Source: Nocardia xishanensis NBRC 101358 (lineage in GTDB: Bacteria > Actinomycetota > Actinomycetes > Mycobacteriales > Mycobacteriaceae). From it: a stretch of DNA of 64,000 bases. The stretch covers positions 1-64,000 of the forward strand of contig NZ_BDCF01000033.1 of assembly GCF_001613365.1 (NCBI RefSeq), given 5' to 3'. The notes beneath the pieces were generated by a model. That model did not search any database, had not been told where the DNA came from, and worked only from the letters and a program-made list of their open reading frames with translations. A program made the position numbers and the translations under genes. Positions 1-8,415 of the stretch are shown here, piece by piece (position 1 is the first letter of the stretch; every line of letters starts with the position of its first letter).

Positions 1-214
1 GATCGGCGCGCACCGCGGCCTGCGCGGCATCGGCCGCCCGCACCGCGGCGCGCATGGTGGCGAGCAGATTGGTCCCGGTGTCGGCGTCGGCGACGGGGAA
101 CACATTGAGCGCGTTGATCTCCGCGCGGCGCTGTTCGAGATCGTCCAGACAGAGGCGGCTCCAGAGCCTCAGCGCCGCGCCGTCCATCTCTTCCCGCTGC
201 CCCGGCACCGTCAC
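1..214 (-). CDS. DAK2-domain protein, 5' part only (truncated by window edge)
   Basis: The first 71 codons of a gene running off the left edge. Residues 37-49 read NVFPVADADTGTN, the metal/dihydroxyacetone-binding signature of DAK2 (DhaL-like) domains, in which paired Asp residues hold Mg2+. In mycobacteria a DAK2 protein (Rv2974c/Rv2975c) lies next to rpmB, and in Gram-positives such proteins are usually the kinase subunit of fatty acid kinase or relatives. The GTG at 214 is chosen because GGGAG lies a few bases upstream. An in-frame ATG at 187 is the alternative. It is divergent from rpmB. The exact substrate cannot be told from the fragment. Confidence 0.8.
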   Translation of the reverse strand, partial: MTVPGQREEMDGAALRLWSRLCLDDLEQRRAEINALNVFPVADADTGTNLLATMRAAVRAADAAQAAVRAD

Positions 215-516
215 CTCGCTCCCTTCTCGCCACCGGCGTCACCACCGTTCGCCAGGTTAGCTGGCGATACCGACAGCGGGCGCGTGACACCGAATCGGTA
301 TGCTTTCCTCGTGTTCGACGGCCGTGACGGCCCGTCCGACCGGGTCCCGGTTTGGCGGATCGGCACGGCATTGGCTACCCTTGCTGGGTTGCTCGTGCGG
401 CCTGAAGCTGGCCTGCGCTGGCCGGCGTCAGTCGGCAGGGCACATCACGACATTGTTTCCGGACATGCCGCATCATTGTGCGGCGGTCCCCACATGACAT
501 GAAGGAGTTCGCGACT
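215..516. other. Divergent intergenic region, DAK2 gene / rpmB
   Basis: About 300 bases between the outward-reading DAK2 gene and rpmB. It must hold both promoters, but I see no convincing -35/-10 pair or operator. The only certain element is the rpmB ribosome binding site GAAGGAG at 501-507. Short reading frames here lack ribosome sites and recognisable products. Confidence 0.5.
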
Positions 517-708
517 ATGGCTGCCGTCTGCGACGTCTGCGCCAAGGGCCCCGGCTTCGGGAAGTCGGTCTCGCACTCGCACCGGCGCACCAACCGTCGC
601 TGGAACCCGAACATCCAGACCGTGCGCGCGCAGGTTGCCCCGGGCAACACCCGCCGCATGAACGTGTGCACCTCCTGCCTGAAGGCGGGCAAGGTCGCTC
701 GCGGCTGA
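517..708 (+). CDS. rpmB: 50S ribosomal protein L28, zinc-ribbon (C+) form
   Basis: A 63-residue L28 of the large ribosomal subunit. It starts MAAVCDVCAKGPGFG and carries the conserved SHSHRRTNRRWNPN core. Two CxxC pairs (residues 5-8 and near 51-54, CTSC) make this the zinc-binding C+ paralogue. Actinomycetes often also hold a cysteine-free copy under Zur control elsewhere. The ATG at 517 follows GAAGGAG by nine bases, which decides the start over in-frame upstream codons. It is monocistronic, with a hairpin just downstream. Its place beside the DAK2 gene is as in mycobacteria. Confidence 0.96.
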   Translation: MAAVCDVCAKGPGFGKSVSHSHRRTNRRWNPNIQTVRAQVAPGNTRRMNVCTSCLKAGKVARG

Positions 709-739
709 TTCGGCCGCCGGTCGATCAGCACCAAGACAC

Positions 740-774
740 ACGCCCCGGCGCCCGTTACGGGTTGTCCGGGGCGT
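740..774 (+). terminator. Two-part hairpin after rpmB
   Basis: Outer arms ACGCCCCGG (740-748) and CCGGGGCGT (766-774) enclose a small inner stem CCCG-TTA-CGGG (751-761). It lies 30 bases past the rpmB stop with no clear T-run, as is common for actinomycete terminators. Confidence 0.5.
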
Positions 775-822
775 CGTCGTCGGTAGGTGTTCCAGTTCGC
801 CGATCTCACCGGGGGACATCGC

Positions 823-1338
823 ATGACCGAGGCGCCCGCGCGAGCGTGGCGGATCACGCCGCTCGCCACCGAACACGTACGCAGTCTGGCCGAATGCCAC
901 ATCGCCTGCTGGCGTGAGGCCTACCGCGGCCTGGTCCCCGATCACGTGCTCGATGCCTTCGACGTGGATCGACGGGCCGAGGCGTGGGACCGCATCCGCC
1001 TCGCCCGTCCCGGCAGCACACATGTGGCGGTCGTCGACGACATCGTCATCGGGTTCGCGAGCTCGAGCCCATCTCGGGACCGCGCCCCGGTCGCTCCGCT
1101 CGAACTCAACGCGCTGTACGTGCGCGCCGACTGGTACGGCACGGGCCTGGCCGACGAGCTCCTCGCCGCCGTCGTCGACCCGGATCAGCCGTGCTCTCTG
1201 TGGGTGTTCGAGGACAATCCGCGCGCGAGGGCCTTCTATCGCAAACACGGTTTCGCGCTGGAGGGCGCGCGCAAGGTAGAGGACTTCACCGTCGCCATGC
1301 AGGTGCGGATGATTCGCCCGGCCCGCGCGACCGGGTAG
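823..1338 (+). CDS. GNAT-family N-acetyltransferase
   Basis: A 171-residue protein with a single GNAT fold. Residues about 95-113 (LNALYVRADWYGTGLADEL) form beta-4 and the acetyl-CoA pyrophosphate loop (R/QxxGxG/A type, here WYGTGLA). The closing segment FEDNPRARAFYRKHGF is the usual GNAT motif B. The substrate cannot be predicted. The ATG at 823 is preceded by GGGGGA. A longer reading from GTG 787 has no ribosome site. It stands alone between rpmB and a crotonase on the same strand, and no operon is evident. Confidence 0.85.
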   Translation: MTEAPARAWRITPLATEHVRSLAECHIACWREAYRGLVPDHVLDAFDVDRRAEAWDRIRLARPGSTHVAVVDDIVIGFASSSPSRDRAPVAPLELNALYVRADWYGTGLADELLAAVVDPDQPCSLWVFEDNPRARAFYRKHGFALEGARKVEDFTVAMQVRMIRPARATG

Positions 1339-1390
1339 CACCGAAGCCCGGGCGTCGGGATCCCGCCCGAGCAAACGATAGGGTTCCCTC

Positions 1391-2179
1391 ATGACCTCCA
1401 CCGCGCAGACCGAATACGTCACGACCGTCGACGGCGTCCTCCAGATCACGATCGCCACCGCCGCCAACGGCACCTCGATGGATTTCGCCGGGATCACCGC
1501 GGGCACCGCGGCACTCGCCGACCTCGGCCCCGAGATCGGCGCGGTGGTGCTGGCCGGGTCGGGCGCGAACTTCTGCGCGGGCGGTGACGTGCGCGGTTTC
1601 GCCGCCGCCGAGGATCGCGCCGCCCACATCCACGGCCTGGCGACGGATCTGCACGCGTTCGTCCGCGCGCTGGACGAGACCCGCGTGCCGGTGCTCGCCG
1701 CGGTGCACGGCTGGGCGGCGGGCGCGGGTATGAGCCTGGTCTGCGCGGCGGACATCGCGCTGGGCGGTCCGTCCACCAAGCTGCGCCCCGCCTATCCCGG
1801 CATCGGCCTGAGCCCCGACGGCGGCATGTCCTGGACGCTGCCCCGCATCGTCGGCGCAGGCCGGGCCCGCGAGATCCTGCTCACCGACGCCGTCCTCGAC
1901 GCCGAGGAAGCAGTGCGGCTGGGGCTCCTGAGCCGCCTCGTCGCGGACGATGAAGTGCGCAGCGCGACAATGGCGCTCGCGCAGCAGCTGGCGCAGGGGC
2001 CGCGCTCCACCCATGCCAGCATCAAATCGCTTCTGGCACAGTCGGATTCGGCCACGCTGAGCGAACAGCTGGATCTGGAACGCGATTTCATCGCCACGGC
2101 GGCGAACAGCCGCACCGGCCGGGAAGGCGTGGACGCCTTCGTGGCCAAGCGCAAGCCGGACTACCGGAACCCCGCCTGA
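1391..2179 (+). CDS. Enoyl-CoA hydratase/isomerase (crotonase) family protein
   Basis: A 262-residue crotonase-fold protein. The oxyanion-hole peptides are FCAGGDV (about 57-63) and AAGAGMSL (about 109-116). The catalytic Glu after the second glycine run of classical hydratases is replaced by Ser, and the second Glu site is not Glu either. Instead GIGLSPDGGMSWTLPR carries an Asp in a PDGG loop, as in PaaG-type isomerases of phenylacetate catabolism. Isomerase or another CoA-ester reaction therefore seems likelier than hydration. It is tail-to-tail with the following hydrolase, with a one-base gap. Confidence 0.85.
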   Translation: MTSTAQTEYVTTVDGVLQITIATAANGTSMDFAGITAGTAALADLGPEIGAVVLAGSGANFCAGGDVRGFAAAEDRAAHIHGLATDLHAFVRALDETRVPVLAAVHGWAAGAGMSLVCAADIALGGPSTKLRPAYPGIGLSPDGGMSWTLPRIVGAGRAREILLTDAVLDAEEAVRLGLLSRLVADDEVRSATMALAQQLAQGPRSTHASIKSLLAQSDSATLSEQLDLERDFIATAANSRTGREGVDAFVAKRKPDYRNPA

Positions 2180-2180
2180 C

Positions 2181-3062
2181 CTAGGCCAGGTTCTCCACCA
2201 CGAACTTCGCGACCGCGTCGGTGAACGCGTCGTTGTCGTCACCGGCCGCGGTGTGCGCCGCACCGCCGATCTCGACGAGTTCGGCGTGCGGCACCAGCGC
2301 CTGGAACGCCGCCGCGCCCTCGGCGCTCACCACGTCGGACTGCATGCCGCGCACCAGCAGCACCGGGATGCGCAGCGCGGCGGCGGCCTGCTCCATCTGC
2401 TCGGTCAACGCGCTCGGATCCTCGACGCGGTCGCGCAGGATGTCCGGATCCCAGTGCCAGTACCAGCGGCCGTCGCGCTGACGCAGATTGCGGCGCAGGC
2501 CGTCGGTGTTCTTCGGCCGCGGTCGATGCGGCAAATAGTCGGCGACCGCGTCGGCAACCTGTTCGAGGGTGTCGAAGCCGTCGCGATGTTTGCTGAGGAA
2601 GTCGATCACCCGCGCGACGCCCTCGGGCTCGGGGCGCGTGACGATGTCGACGAGCACCAGGGCCCGGATCGCCGCACCGCCCGGCGTCGCGGAGGTCATC
2701 AGCCCGGTGATGCCGCCCATGCTGGCGCCGACCACGACCGCACCCCCGCCCGGTGCGGCCGCGGCGTCGAGCTGTTCCAGCACGAGCGTCAGGTCCGCGA
2801 CCATCGTCTCGCGCGTGTAGTCGCGGTCCGGCGACCACTGGCTGTCACCGTGGCCGCGGGCGTCCACGGTGACCACCCGCATCCCGGCCGCGGCCAGTTT
2901 GGCGCCGGTCTGCTTCCACGAGTGCCTGGTCTGCCCGCCGCCGTGCAGAAAGACGACGAGCGGGCCGTCGACCGGGCCGAACTGGTCGGCGGCCAGCTCG
3001 ATGCCACCCGAACCGCGCAGCCGCAGCCGGGTGGGCTCGAGAAGATAGTTCGCATTACTCAC
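2181..3062 (-). CDS. Alpha/beta-hydrolase
   Basis: A 293-residue alpha/beta-hydrolase. Seen are the oxyanion HGGG segment (FLHGGGQTRHSW), the nucleophile elbow GASMGG (Ser), an acid in VRGMQSDVVS and the His in GGAAHTAAGDD, a complete triad in the usual order. A cap domain lies between about residues 140 and 220. The protein has no signal peptide, so it is probably a cytoplasmic esterase or epoxide-hydrolase-like enzyme of unknown substrate. The GTG at 3062 is taken because homology begins soon after it. GTG 3089 would add nine residues. Neither has a strong ribosome site. Confidence 0.85.
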   Translation of the reverse strand: MSNANYLLEPTRLRLRGSGGIELAADQFGPVDGPLVVFLHGGGQTRHSWKQTGAKLAAAGMRVVTVDARGHGDSQWSPDRDYTRETMVADLTLVLEQLDAAAAPGGGAVVVGASMGGITGLMTSATPGGAAIRALVLVDIVTRPEPEGVARVIDFLSKHRDGFDTLEQVADAVADYLPHRPRPKNTDGLRRNLRQRDGRWYWHWDPDILRDRVEDPSALTEQMEQAAAALRIPVLLVRGMQSDVVSAEGAAAFQALVPHAELVEIGGAAHTAAGDDNDAFTDAVAKFVVENLA

Positions 3063-3120
3063 GATCTGAGGATCGCACAGTACGCGCACGGCTCGTCGTG
3101 AGCCTCGGTGAACGGGATGC

Positions 3121-3384
3121 TCAGCAGTCCAGGCGCATGGCGCTGAAGGTGCGCTGGAACAGGCACGCGACCTTCGCGTTCACCGAGGAGGAGATGGTGG
3201 AGGAGCCGGTCGAGGTGAACTCCTCGGCCACCGGCGCCGCGGGCGCGGTCTCGCTGGTCTCCACGACGGGCTCGAGTGCCAGCGGCGCGGCGGTCGCCGC
3301 GGAAGTGGCGCCCGCGATAGCGGCGGCCATGGCCAGCGTGGCGGTGGTGCCGCGCAGGGCGCCGCGAACGGTGTTGTGCTGCAT
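3121..3384 (-). CDS. Small secreted protein, unknown function
   Basis: An 87-residue protein with a clear Sec signal peptide: basic start (MQHNTVRGALRG), an Ala-rich hydrophobic core and a likely signal-peptidase cut after SAATAA near residue 33. The mature part is about 54 residues, Ala/Pro/Glu/Thr/Ser rich at first. It ends with Cys74 and a C-terminal Cys87 that could form a disulphide. The ATG at 3384 follows GAGGAG closely. I do not recognise the family. Its location between hydrolase and ung suggests a lineage-specific insertion in an otherwise conserved order. Confidence 0.75.
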   Translation of the reverse strand: MQHNTVRGALRGTTATLAMAAAIAGATSAATAAPLALEPVVETSETAPAAPVAEEFTSTGSSTISSSVNAKVACLFQRTFSAMRLDC

Positions 3385-3461
3385 TGCAGTGCTCCTCGGT
3401 TTCGTGTTCGTGCGGTGATGCGGGTGGTGCTGGTTCCCGGCGGGCCGGGAGGCGGGAGGGA

Positions 3462-4145
3462 TCAGGGCAGGCGCCAGTCGACCGGCTCGGCGCCGAGTTC
3501 GTCGAGCAGTTCGTTGACCCGCGAGAACGGGCGCGAGCCGAAGAAGCCGCGGGACGCGGACAGCGGCGAGGGGTGCGCCGACTCGATGTAGGGCACCTCG
3601 GCCTGGCTCAGCAGCGGCTTCAGCGTCGAGGCGTCGCGGCCCCACAGGATCGCCACCAGCGGCTCGTCACGCGCGACCAGCGCGCGGATGGCCTGTTCGG
3701 TGACCGCCTCCCAGCCCTTGCCGCGGTGCGAGGCGGGCTGGCCGGGCGAGACGGTGAGCACTCGGTTGAGCAGCAGCACGCCCTGATCCGACCACGGGCT
3801 CAGATCGCCGCAGGAGGGCGTCGGGTGGCCGAGGTCCTTGTGCAGCTCGGCGAAGATGTTGGCGAGGCTGCGCGGTACCGGCGAAACATCGGGCGCCACA
3901 GAGAAACTCAGTCCCATGGCGTGGCCGGGCGTCGGGTACGGGTCCTGGCCGACGATCAGCACGCGGACCTTGTCGAACGGCCGCTGGAAAGCGCGGAGCA
4001 CGTTCTCCCCCGCGGGCAGGTAGCCGCGGCCTGCGGCGTTCTCGGCGCGGAGGAATTCACCCATCTCCGCGATCCGGTCCTCGACTGGCTGCAAGGCCTG
4101 TGCCCAGCCCGAATCCATGATTTCCGACAGTGGTTTCGCACCCAT
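3462..4145 (-). CDS. ung: Uracil-DNA glycosylase, family 1
   Basis: A 227-residue enzyme that removes uracil from DNA to start base-excision repair. It shows the water-activating loop GQDPYPTPGHAMGLSFS (catalytic Asp in QDPYP), the ribose/phosphate-contacting loops and the minor-groove leucine loop HPSPLSASRGFF with the second catalytic His. Length equals the mycobacterial Ung. It starts at ATG 4145, 11 bases after the thiL stop, so thiL-ung are probably cotranscribed as in M. tuberculosis. A longer in-frame reading exists but lies within thiL. Confidence 0.96.
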   Translation of the reverse strand: MGAKPLSEIMDSGWAQALQPVEDRIAEMGEFLRAENAAGRGYLPAGENVLRAFQRPFDKVRVLIVGQDPYPTPGHAMGLSFSVAPDVSPVPRSLANIFAELHKDLGHPTPSCGDLSPWSDQGVLLLNRVLTVSPGQPASHRGKGWEAVTEQAIRALVARDEPLVAILWGRDASTLKPLLSQAEVPYIESAHPSPLSASRGFFGSRPFSRVNELLDELGAEPVDWRLP

Positions 4146-4156
4146 GACCGCACAAC

Positions 4157-5215
4157 TTATCGTGGTTCGGGCCCGGACGCCGAGTCCGCCCCACGGAACG
4201 ATTCCCAGCCGCTGCCGCCTCGGTGCGGAGCACCGTCGACGGTGACCCCCGACCCGGCCGTCACGCGGCCGATCGCACGCCATCCTTCCGGCAGCTCAGC
4301 ACCCTGCGGCCAGGTCCCGGCGAAGGCGTGATCCTCGCCCCCGGCCAGAACCCATTGCGCCGCATCGGCATCCAGCCGGGCAGCGAGCGCGTCGAGGGCA
4401 GGATCGCGCAGCGCGGCCGCGTCCAGATCGATCGCGACGCCCGAGGCCTCGGCGATATGGCCGAGATCGGCGAGCAGTCCATCGGAGATATCGGTGAGCG
4501 AGTGCCCCGCCCGCCAAGTCGAACCGAGCACCGCCTCGTACGGTGGCTGCGGAACTCGGTGGGCGGCAAGCGCTTCGGCGAACTCCTCGGCGTCGGCACC
4601 CACGGTGAGCGCGGCCAGTCCCGCGGCCGACCAGCCGAGCGGGCCCGCCGCCGCGACCGTGTCGCCCACGCGCGCACCAGCTCTGGTGACCGGCGCGCCG
4701 CCGCGCAGATCGCCGAACGCGGTGACGGAGAGGACCAGCTCGGGGCTGCGCACCAGATCGCCGCCCGCGATCGAGCCGCCCGCGCGGGCCGCCTCGGCCC
4801 ACATGCCGTCGGCCAGTTCGTCGATCACCGCGACGGGGGTCTCGGCGGGACAGCCGAGCGCCACCACGAAGGCCGTCGGCGCGGCGCCCATCGCGACCAC
4901 GTCGGCGGCGTTCTGCGCGATCGCCTTGCGGCCGATCTCCCTCGGGCTCGACCAGTCGCGCCGGAAGTGCCGCCCCTCGACCAGCATGTCGGTGGTCACC
5001 ACGAACCGGCCGTCGGGCGCGGCGACCAGCGCCGCGTCGTCGCCGGGGCCGAGCAACACGGCGGGCGCCTGTACTCTACGGGCGTTGATGCGCTCGATCA
5101 GCGCGAACTCTCCCAGCTCACGCACCGTCCGCGGCGCCGCGCTCTCGCTGATGACCGGTCCCTTCCCGAGGTACTGCCAGCTGAAATCGGCTCGACGGTA
5201 CCCTGTCCTGGGCAA
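4157..5215 (-). CDS. thiL: Thiamine-monophosphate kinase
   Basis: Phosphorylates thiamine monophosphate to thiamine diphosphate, the last step of cofactor synthesis. It is a PurM/AIRS-fold protein. LLGPGDDAALV binds Mg-ATP, and FVVTTDMLVEGRHF, IAGGDLV and LTDISDGLLADLGHIA are the other family signatures, ending with LAGGEDHA. The start is unclear. TTG at 5215 gives 352 residues. GTG at 5125 cuts to the edge of homology. A strong GGGAAGGGA sits six bases before an ATC at 5152, where homologues would begin. It is upstream of ung and divergent from the DUF3515 gene. Confidence 0.93.
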   Translation of the reverse strand: MPRTGYRRADFSWQYLGKGPVISESAAPRTVRELGEFALIERINARRVQAPAVLLGPGDDAALVAAPDGRFVVTTDMLVEGRHFRRDWSSPREIGRKAIAQNAADVVAMGAAPTAFVVALGCPAETPVAVIDELADGMWAEAARAGGSIAGGDLVRSPELVLSVTAFGDLRGGAPVTRAGARVGDTVAAAGPLGWSAAGLAALTVGADAEEFAEALAAHRVPQPPYEAVLGSTWRAGHSLTDISDGLLADLGHIAEASGVAIDLDAAALRDPALDALAARLDADAAQWVLAGGEDHAFAGTWPQGAELPEGWRAIGRVTAGSGVTVDGAPHRGGSGWESFRGADSASGPEPR

Positions 5216-5313
5216 TCGAGACCACCGAGTCGGTGCGCGCGCCCGCCGCGACGTAGGCAGCGCGACCCGCGCCGACCGGCTCCAGCGAGCGCGAAGAGGA
5301 AGGACCGGTACGC

Positions 5314-6165
5314 ATGGCGGCGGACTCGTCGGACAGCGACTCGTCGAAGGGCAACGACCCCACCGACGACGACAAGCGGACCGGCCTCGGCGAGGCGGCG
5401 CCCGATGGCGCGACCGCGGATCGGTCCGCCGAGCGGCCGGTCACCGACGAGCAGCCCGAAGCATCGGGGGAGCCGCGTCCCACCGACGGCTCCGCTGCCG
5501 GGGATTCTCGCGCCGACGACGAATCCGAGGCCACCGGCGAGAACGCCGAGGAACCGGCCGCCGCTGGCGAGGCCGACGAAAAGCGCAGCGCCACAGGAGA
5601 TTCCGAAACCGCCAGGATAGACGCTGAATCCCGTCCCTACCCGCCTGCCTTGATCGCCACGGCAGTAGCTCTGCCGGTGGTTCTAGTGGTCGCCGTCTTG
5701 GTCGCCGCCGTGCTGGCCCGCCGCCTGCCCGTGGAGCGGGAGCCGCTGGCGCTCGGTCCGGTGCCCGCGCCCGCCGCGGAGGGCGAAGCCTGCACCAAGT
5801 TGCTGCCCGCACTGCCCGCCGACCTGGGCGAGTTCACCAAGTCGACCCTGGTCGAACCCGCTCCGCCCGCCACCCGCGCCTGGCAGCGCCCGGAGGGCGG
5901 GAACGCCATCGTGCTGCGCTGCGGCCTGGACCGGCCGCTGGAATTCCATCGCGCGTCGCCGTTGCAGATCGTCGACGGCGTGCAGTGGTTCGAGGTGCGC
6001 GACGACTCGGCCGAGACGAGCACCTGGTTCGCCGTCGACCGCGAGACCTACATCGCGCTGACGGTGCCCGACGGTTCCGGACCGACCCCGCTGCAGGAGG
6101 TCTCCGACACCATCACCGCGAATCTGCCCGCCAAGGAACTCGACCCGGGCCCGCTGCCGAACTGA
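5314..6165 (+). CDS. DUF3515 membrane-anchored protein
   Basis: 283 residues. Positions 1 to about 105 are an acidic, low-complexity Asp/Glu/Ser/Ala region with no hydrophobic stretch. One membrane helix follows (about 110-135, LIATAVALPVVLVVAVLVAAVLA). An outside domain of about 145 residues holds two Cys (ACTKLLPALP and IVLRCGLD) and the WFAVDR and TVPDGSGP motifs of DUF3515. Mycobacteria have the homologue between thiL and ddl. Function is unknown. Topology suggests a cytoplasmic acidic tail and an extracytoplasmic domain. The ATG follows GAGGAAGGA. Confidence 0.85.
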   Translation: MAADSSDSDSSKGNDPTDDDKRTGLGEAAPDGATADRSAERPVTDEQPEASGEPRPTDGSAAGDSRADDESEATGENAEEPAAAGEADEKRSATGDSETARIDAESRPYPPALIATAVALPVVLVVAVLVAAVLARRLPVEREPLALGPVPAPAAEGEACTKLLPALPADLGEFTKSTLVEPAPPATRAWQRPEGGNAIVLRCGLDRPLEFHRASPLQIVDGVQWFEVRDDSAETSTWFAVDRETYIALTVPDGSGPTPLQEVSDTITANLPAKELDPGPLPN

Positions 6166-6193
6166 CCCGCGCGCGACCGGCTTCGTCGGGCGG

Positions 6194-7285
6194 TCAGCGC
6201 AGGCCGGTGCCGCGAGCCAGCGCGGTCTCGATCAAGGTCGAGATCAAGACGTCGTAGTCGATGCCGGTGGCTTCCCACATGCGGGGGTACATGGAGATCG
6301 ACGTGAAGCCCGGCATGGTGTTGATCTCGTTGATCACCGGCCCGTCCGCGGTGACGAAGAAGTCGACGCGGGCAAGTCCCTGGCAGTCGAGGGCGCGGAA
6401 GGCGCGCACCGCGAGTTCCCTGATCTGCTCGGCGACCTCGTCGTCGAGCTTGGCGGGCACGTCGAACTCGCAGACGTCGTCGAGGTACTTGGTGTCGAAG
6501 TCGTAGAACTCGGGAGCGTCGTCGTCGGGCATCCTGATCTCGGCGATCACGCTGGCCTCGACCCGTCCGTCCGGGAATTCCAGCACGCCGCATTCCACTT
6601 CGCGACCGACGATGCCCGCCTCCACGATCACCTTCGGATCGTGCGCGCGCGCCTCGTCGATGGCGGCGTCCAGCTCGCTCCAGTCGTCCACCTTCGTGAT
6701 GCCGAGCGAGGAACCGGCGCGGGCGGGTTTGACGAACACCGGAAGTCCGAGCCGTTCCCGTTCGGCCGCCGACAACGTCGCGACGCCGGGCCGCAGCACC
6801 ACCTGCGTGCCGATCGGCAGGCCCTCGGCCGCGAGCAGCTTCTTGGTGAATTCCTTGTCCATGCCCGCGGCGCTGGCCAGCACGCCGGGGCCGACGTACG
6901 GGACGCCCGCGAGCTCGAGCATGCCCTGCAACGTGCCGTCCTCGCCGAACGGGCCGTGCAGGATCGGGAATACCACGTCGACCGAGCCGAGTGCGGCGCC
7001 GGGGTCGTCCAGGGCCACCAGTGACCCGGAACGCTGCGGGTCGGGGGCAAGCGTCAGGGCGGTGCCCGAAGCGTCGACGGAGGGCAGTCCGTCGTCCTTG
7101 CCGCGCAGCGCGGCGACCTCGGCGCCGCCGAGCACCCAGCCGCCCTCGGTGGTGATGCCGATCGGGACGGCCTCGTACTTCTCCGGATCCAGGTTGCGCA
7201 GCACGCTGCCGGCCGACAGACACGAGACGGCGTGCTCATTGCTGCGCCCGCCGAACACCACAGCCACCCTGATCCGGTTCGTCAT
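6194..7285 (-). CDS. ddl: D-alanine--D-alanine ligase
   Basis: Makes D-Ala-D-Ala for peptidoglycan. The 363-residue ATP-grasp enzyme shows VVFGGRSNEHAVS at the N-terminus, the LHGPFGEDGTLQGMLEL and GVPYVGPGVLASA region, the ATP-grasp lysine block LPVFVKPARAGSSLGI, and the Mg2+ ligands at RVDFF and INEINTMPGFT. The Tyr/Phe selector region is consistent with D-Ala rather than D-lactate, so no glycopeptide-resistance type is implied. It starts at ATG 7285 and is convergent with DUF3515 (28 bases). It lies downstream of gpsA with 88 bases between them. Confidence 0.96.
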   Translation of the reverse strand: MTNRIRVAVVFGGRSNEHAVSCLSAGSVLRNLDPEKYEAVPIGITTEGGWVLGGAEVAALRGKDDGLPSVDASGTALTLAPDPQRSGSLVALDDPGAALGSVDVVFPILHGPFGEDGTLQGMLELAGVPYVGPGVLASAAGMDKEFTKKLLAAEGLPIGTQVVLRPGVATLSAAERERLGLPVFVKPARAGSSLGITKVDDWSELDAAIDEARAHDPKVIVEAGIVGREVECGVLEFPDGRVEASVIAEIRMPDDDAPEFYDFDTKYLDDVCEFDVPAKLDDEVAEQIRELAVRAFRALDCQGLARVDFFVTADGPVINEINTMPGFTSISMYPRMWEATGIDYDVLISTLIETALARGTGLR

Positions 7286-7373
7286 GCTCCGAACCGTACC
7301 CGCCCGCGGCGGCGCGCCGATCGCGGACCGGGCCCGGTGCGCGACGGTCATAGCTACCGCTACCCTGCGGCGA

Positions 7374-8384
7374 TCACTCCGGCTTGACGCGGCGGCCGAG
7401 CAGATTGCCGACGGCTTCGCGCACCGAGAGGCCCTCGTGACACACCTGGTGCACCGCGTTGGTGAGCGGCATTTCCACATCGTGCGCGGCGGCCAGCGCG
7501 CGAACCGATGTGCACGACTTCACACCCTCGGCCACCTGTCCATGGGTGGCCTCCTGGGCCGCCTCCATCGATCCGCCCGCGCCCAGCACGTGCCCGAAGG
7601 ACCGATTGCGCGACAGCGGCGAGGTACAGGTCGCGACGAGATCGCCGACCCCGGCCAACCCGGCGAACGTGACAGGCTCGGCGCCGAGCGCGACGCCGAG
7701 CCTGATGATCTCGGCGAGGCCGCGGGTGATCAAACTGGCGATGGAGTTGTCGCCGAGGCCCATGCCGGAGGCGATGCCGCAGGCCAGCGCGATGACGTTC
7801 TTGCACGCGCCACCGATCTCGCAACCGATCACGTCGGTGTTGGTGTACGGCCGGAAATAGCCGGTGTAGCTGGCACGCTGCACCGCCTCCGCGCGCGCGG
7901 CGTCGGTGCACGCGATCACGGTGGCCGCAGGCTGACCGATCGCGATCTCCCTGGCCAGATTGGGTCCGGACAGCACCGCGATGCGGCTCGGCTCGGTGCC
8001 GGTCACCTCGGCGATCACCTGACTCATCCGCAGCAGAGTGCCGGTTTCGATGCCCTTGGCCAGACTCAGCAACGTGGCGTCGCGCTCGGTGATCGCGGCG
8101 TGCAGCGCCGGTTTCCACGACTCGAGGTTCGCCCGCAGCGATTGCGACGGCACGGCGAGCACCACCAACTCGGCGCCGTCCAGCGCCCGCTCGTGATCGT
8201 CGGTGGCGGCCACCGCCGGCAGTTGTACATCGGGCAGGTAGAAGGGATTGCGGTGCTCGGTGGCCAAGGCCTCGGCCACCTCGGCGCGGCGCGCCCAGAT
8301 GGTGACCTCGGTTCCGGCGTCTGCCAACACCTTCGCGAACGCGGTGCCCCACGATCCCGCGCCAAGTACTGCCGCCCTCGTCAT
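7374..8384 (-). CDS. gpsA: Glycerol-3-phosphate dehydrogenase, NAD(P)+
   Basis: Reduces dihydroxyacetone phosphate to sn-glycerol-3-phosphate for phospholipids. The 336-residue protein has the Rossmann start AAVLGAGSWGTAFAKVLAD, the family block VLSGPNLAREIA, the catalytic lysine segment IGGACKNVIALACG and GLAGVGDLVATCTSP. It starts at ATG 8384. It precedes ddl on the same strand, as in mycobacteria, and may share its transcript. It is divergent from fbiD with 31 bases between starts, so the two promoters must overlap or lie inside the genes. Confidence 0.96.
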   Translation of the reverse strand: MTRAAVLGAGSWGTAFAKVLADAGTEVTIWARRAEVAEALATEHRNPFYLPDVQLPAVAATDDHERALDGAELVVLAVPSQSLRANLESWKPALHAAITERDATLLSLAKGIETGTLLRMSQVIAEVTGTEPSRIAVLSGPNLAREIAIGQPAATVIACTDAARAEAVQRASYTGYFRPYTNTDVIGCEIGGACKNVIALACGIASGMGLGDNSIASLITRGLAEIIRLGVALGAEPVTFAGLAGVGDLVATCTSPLSRNRSFGHVLGAGGSMEAAQEATHGQVAEGVKSCTSVRALAAAHDVEMPLTNAVHQVCHEGLSVREAVGNLLGRRVKPE

Positions 8385-8415
8385 CAGCCCAATATGCCAT
8401 GGAAGGATTGGGACC

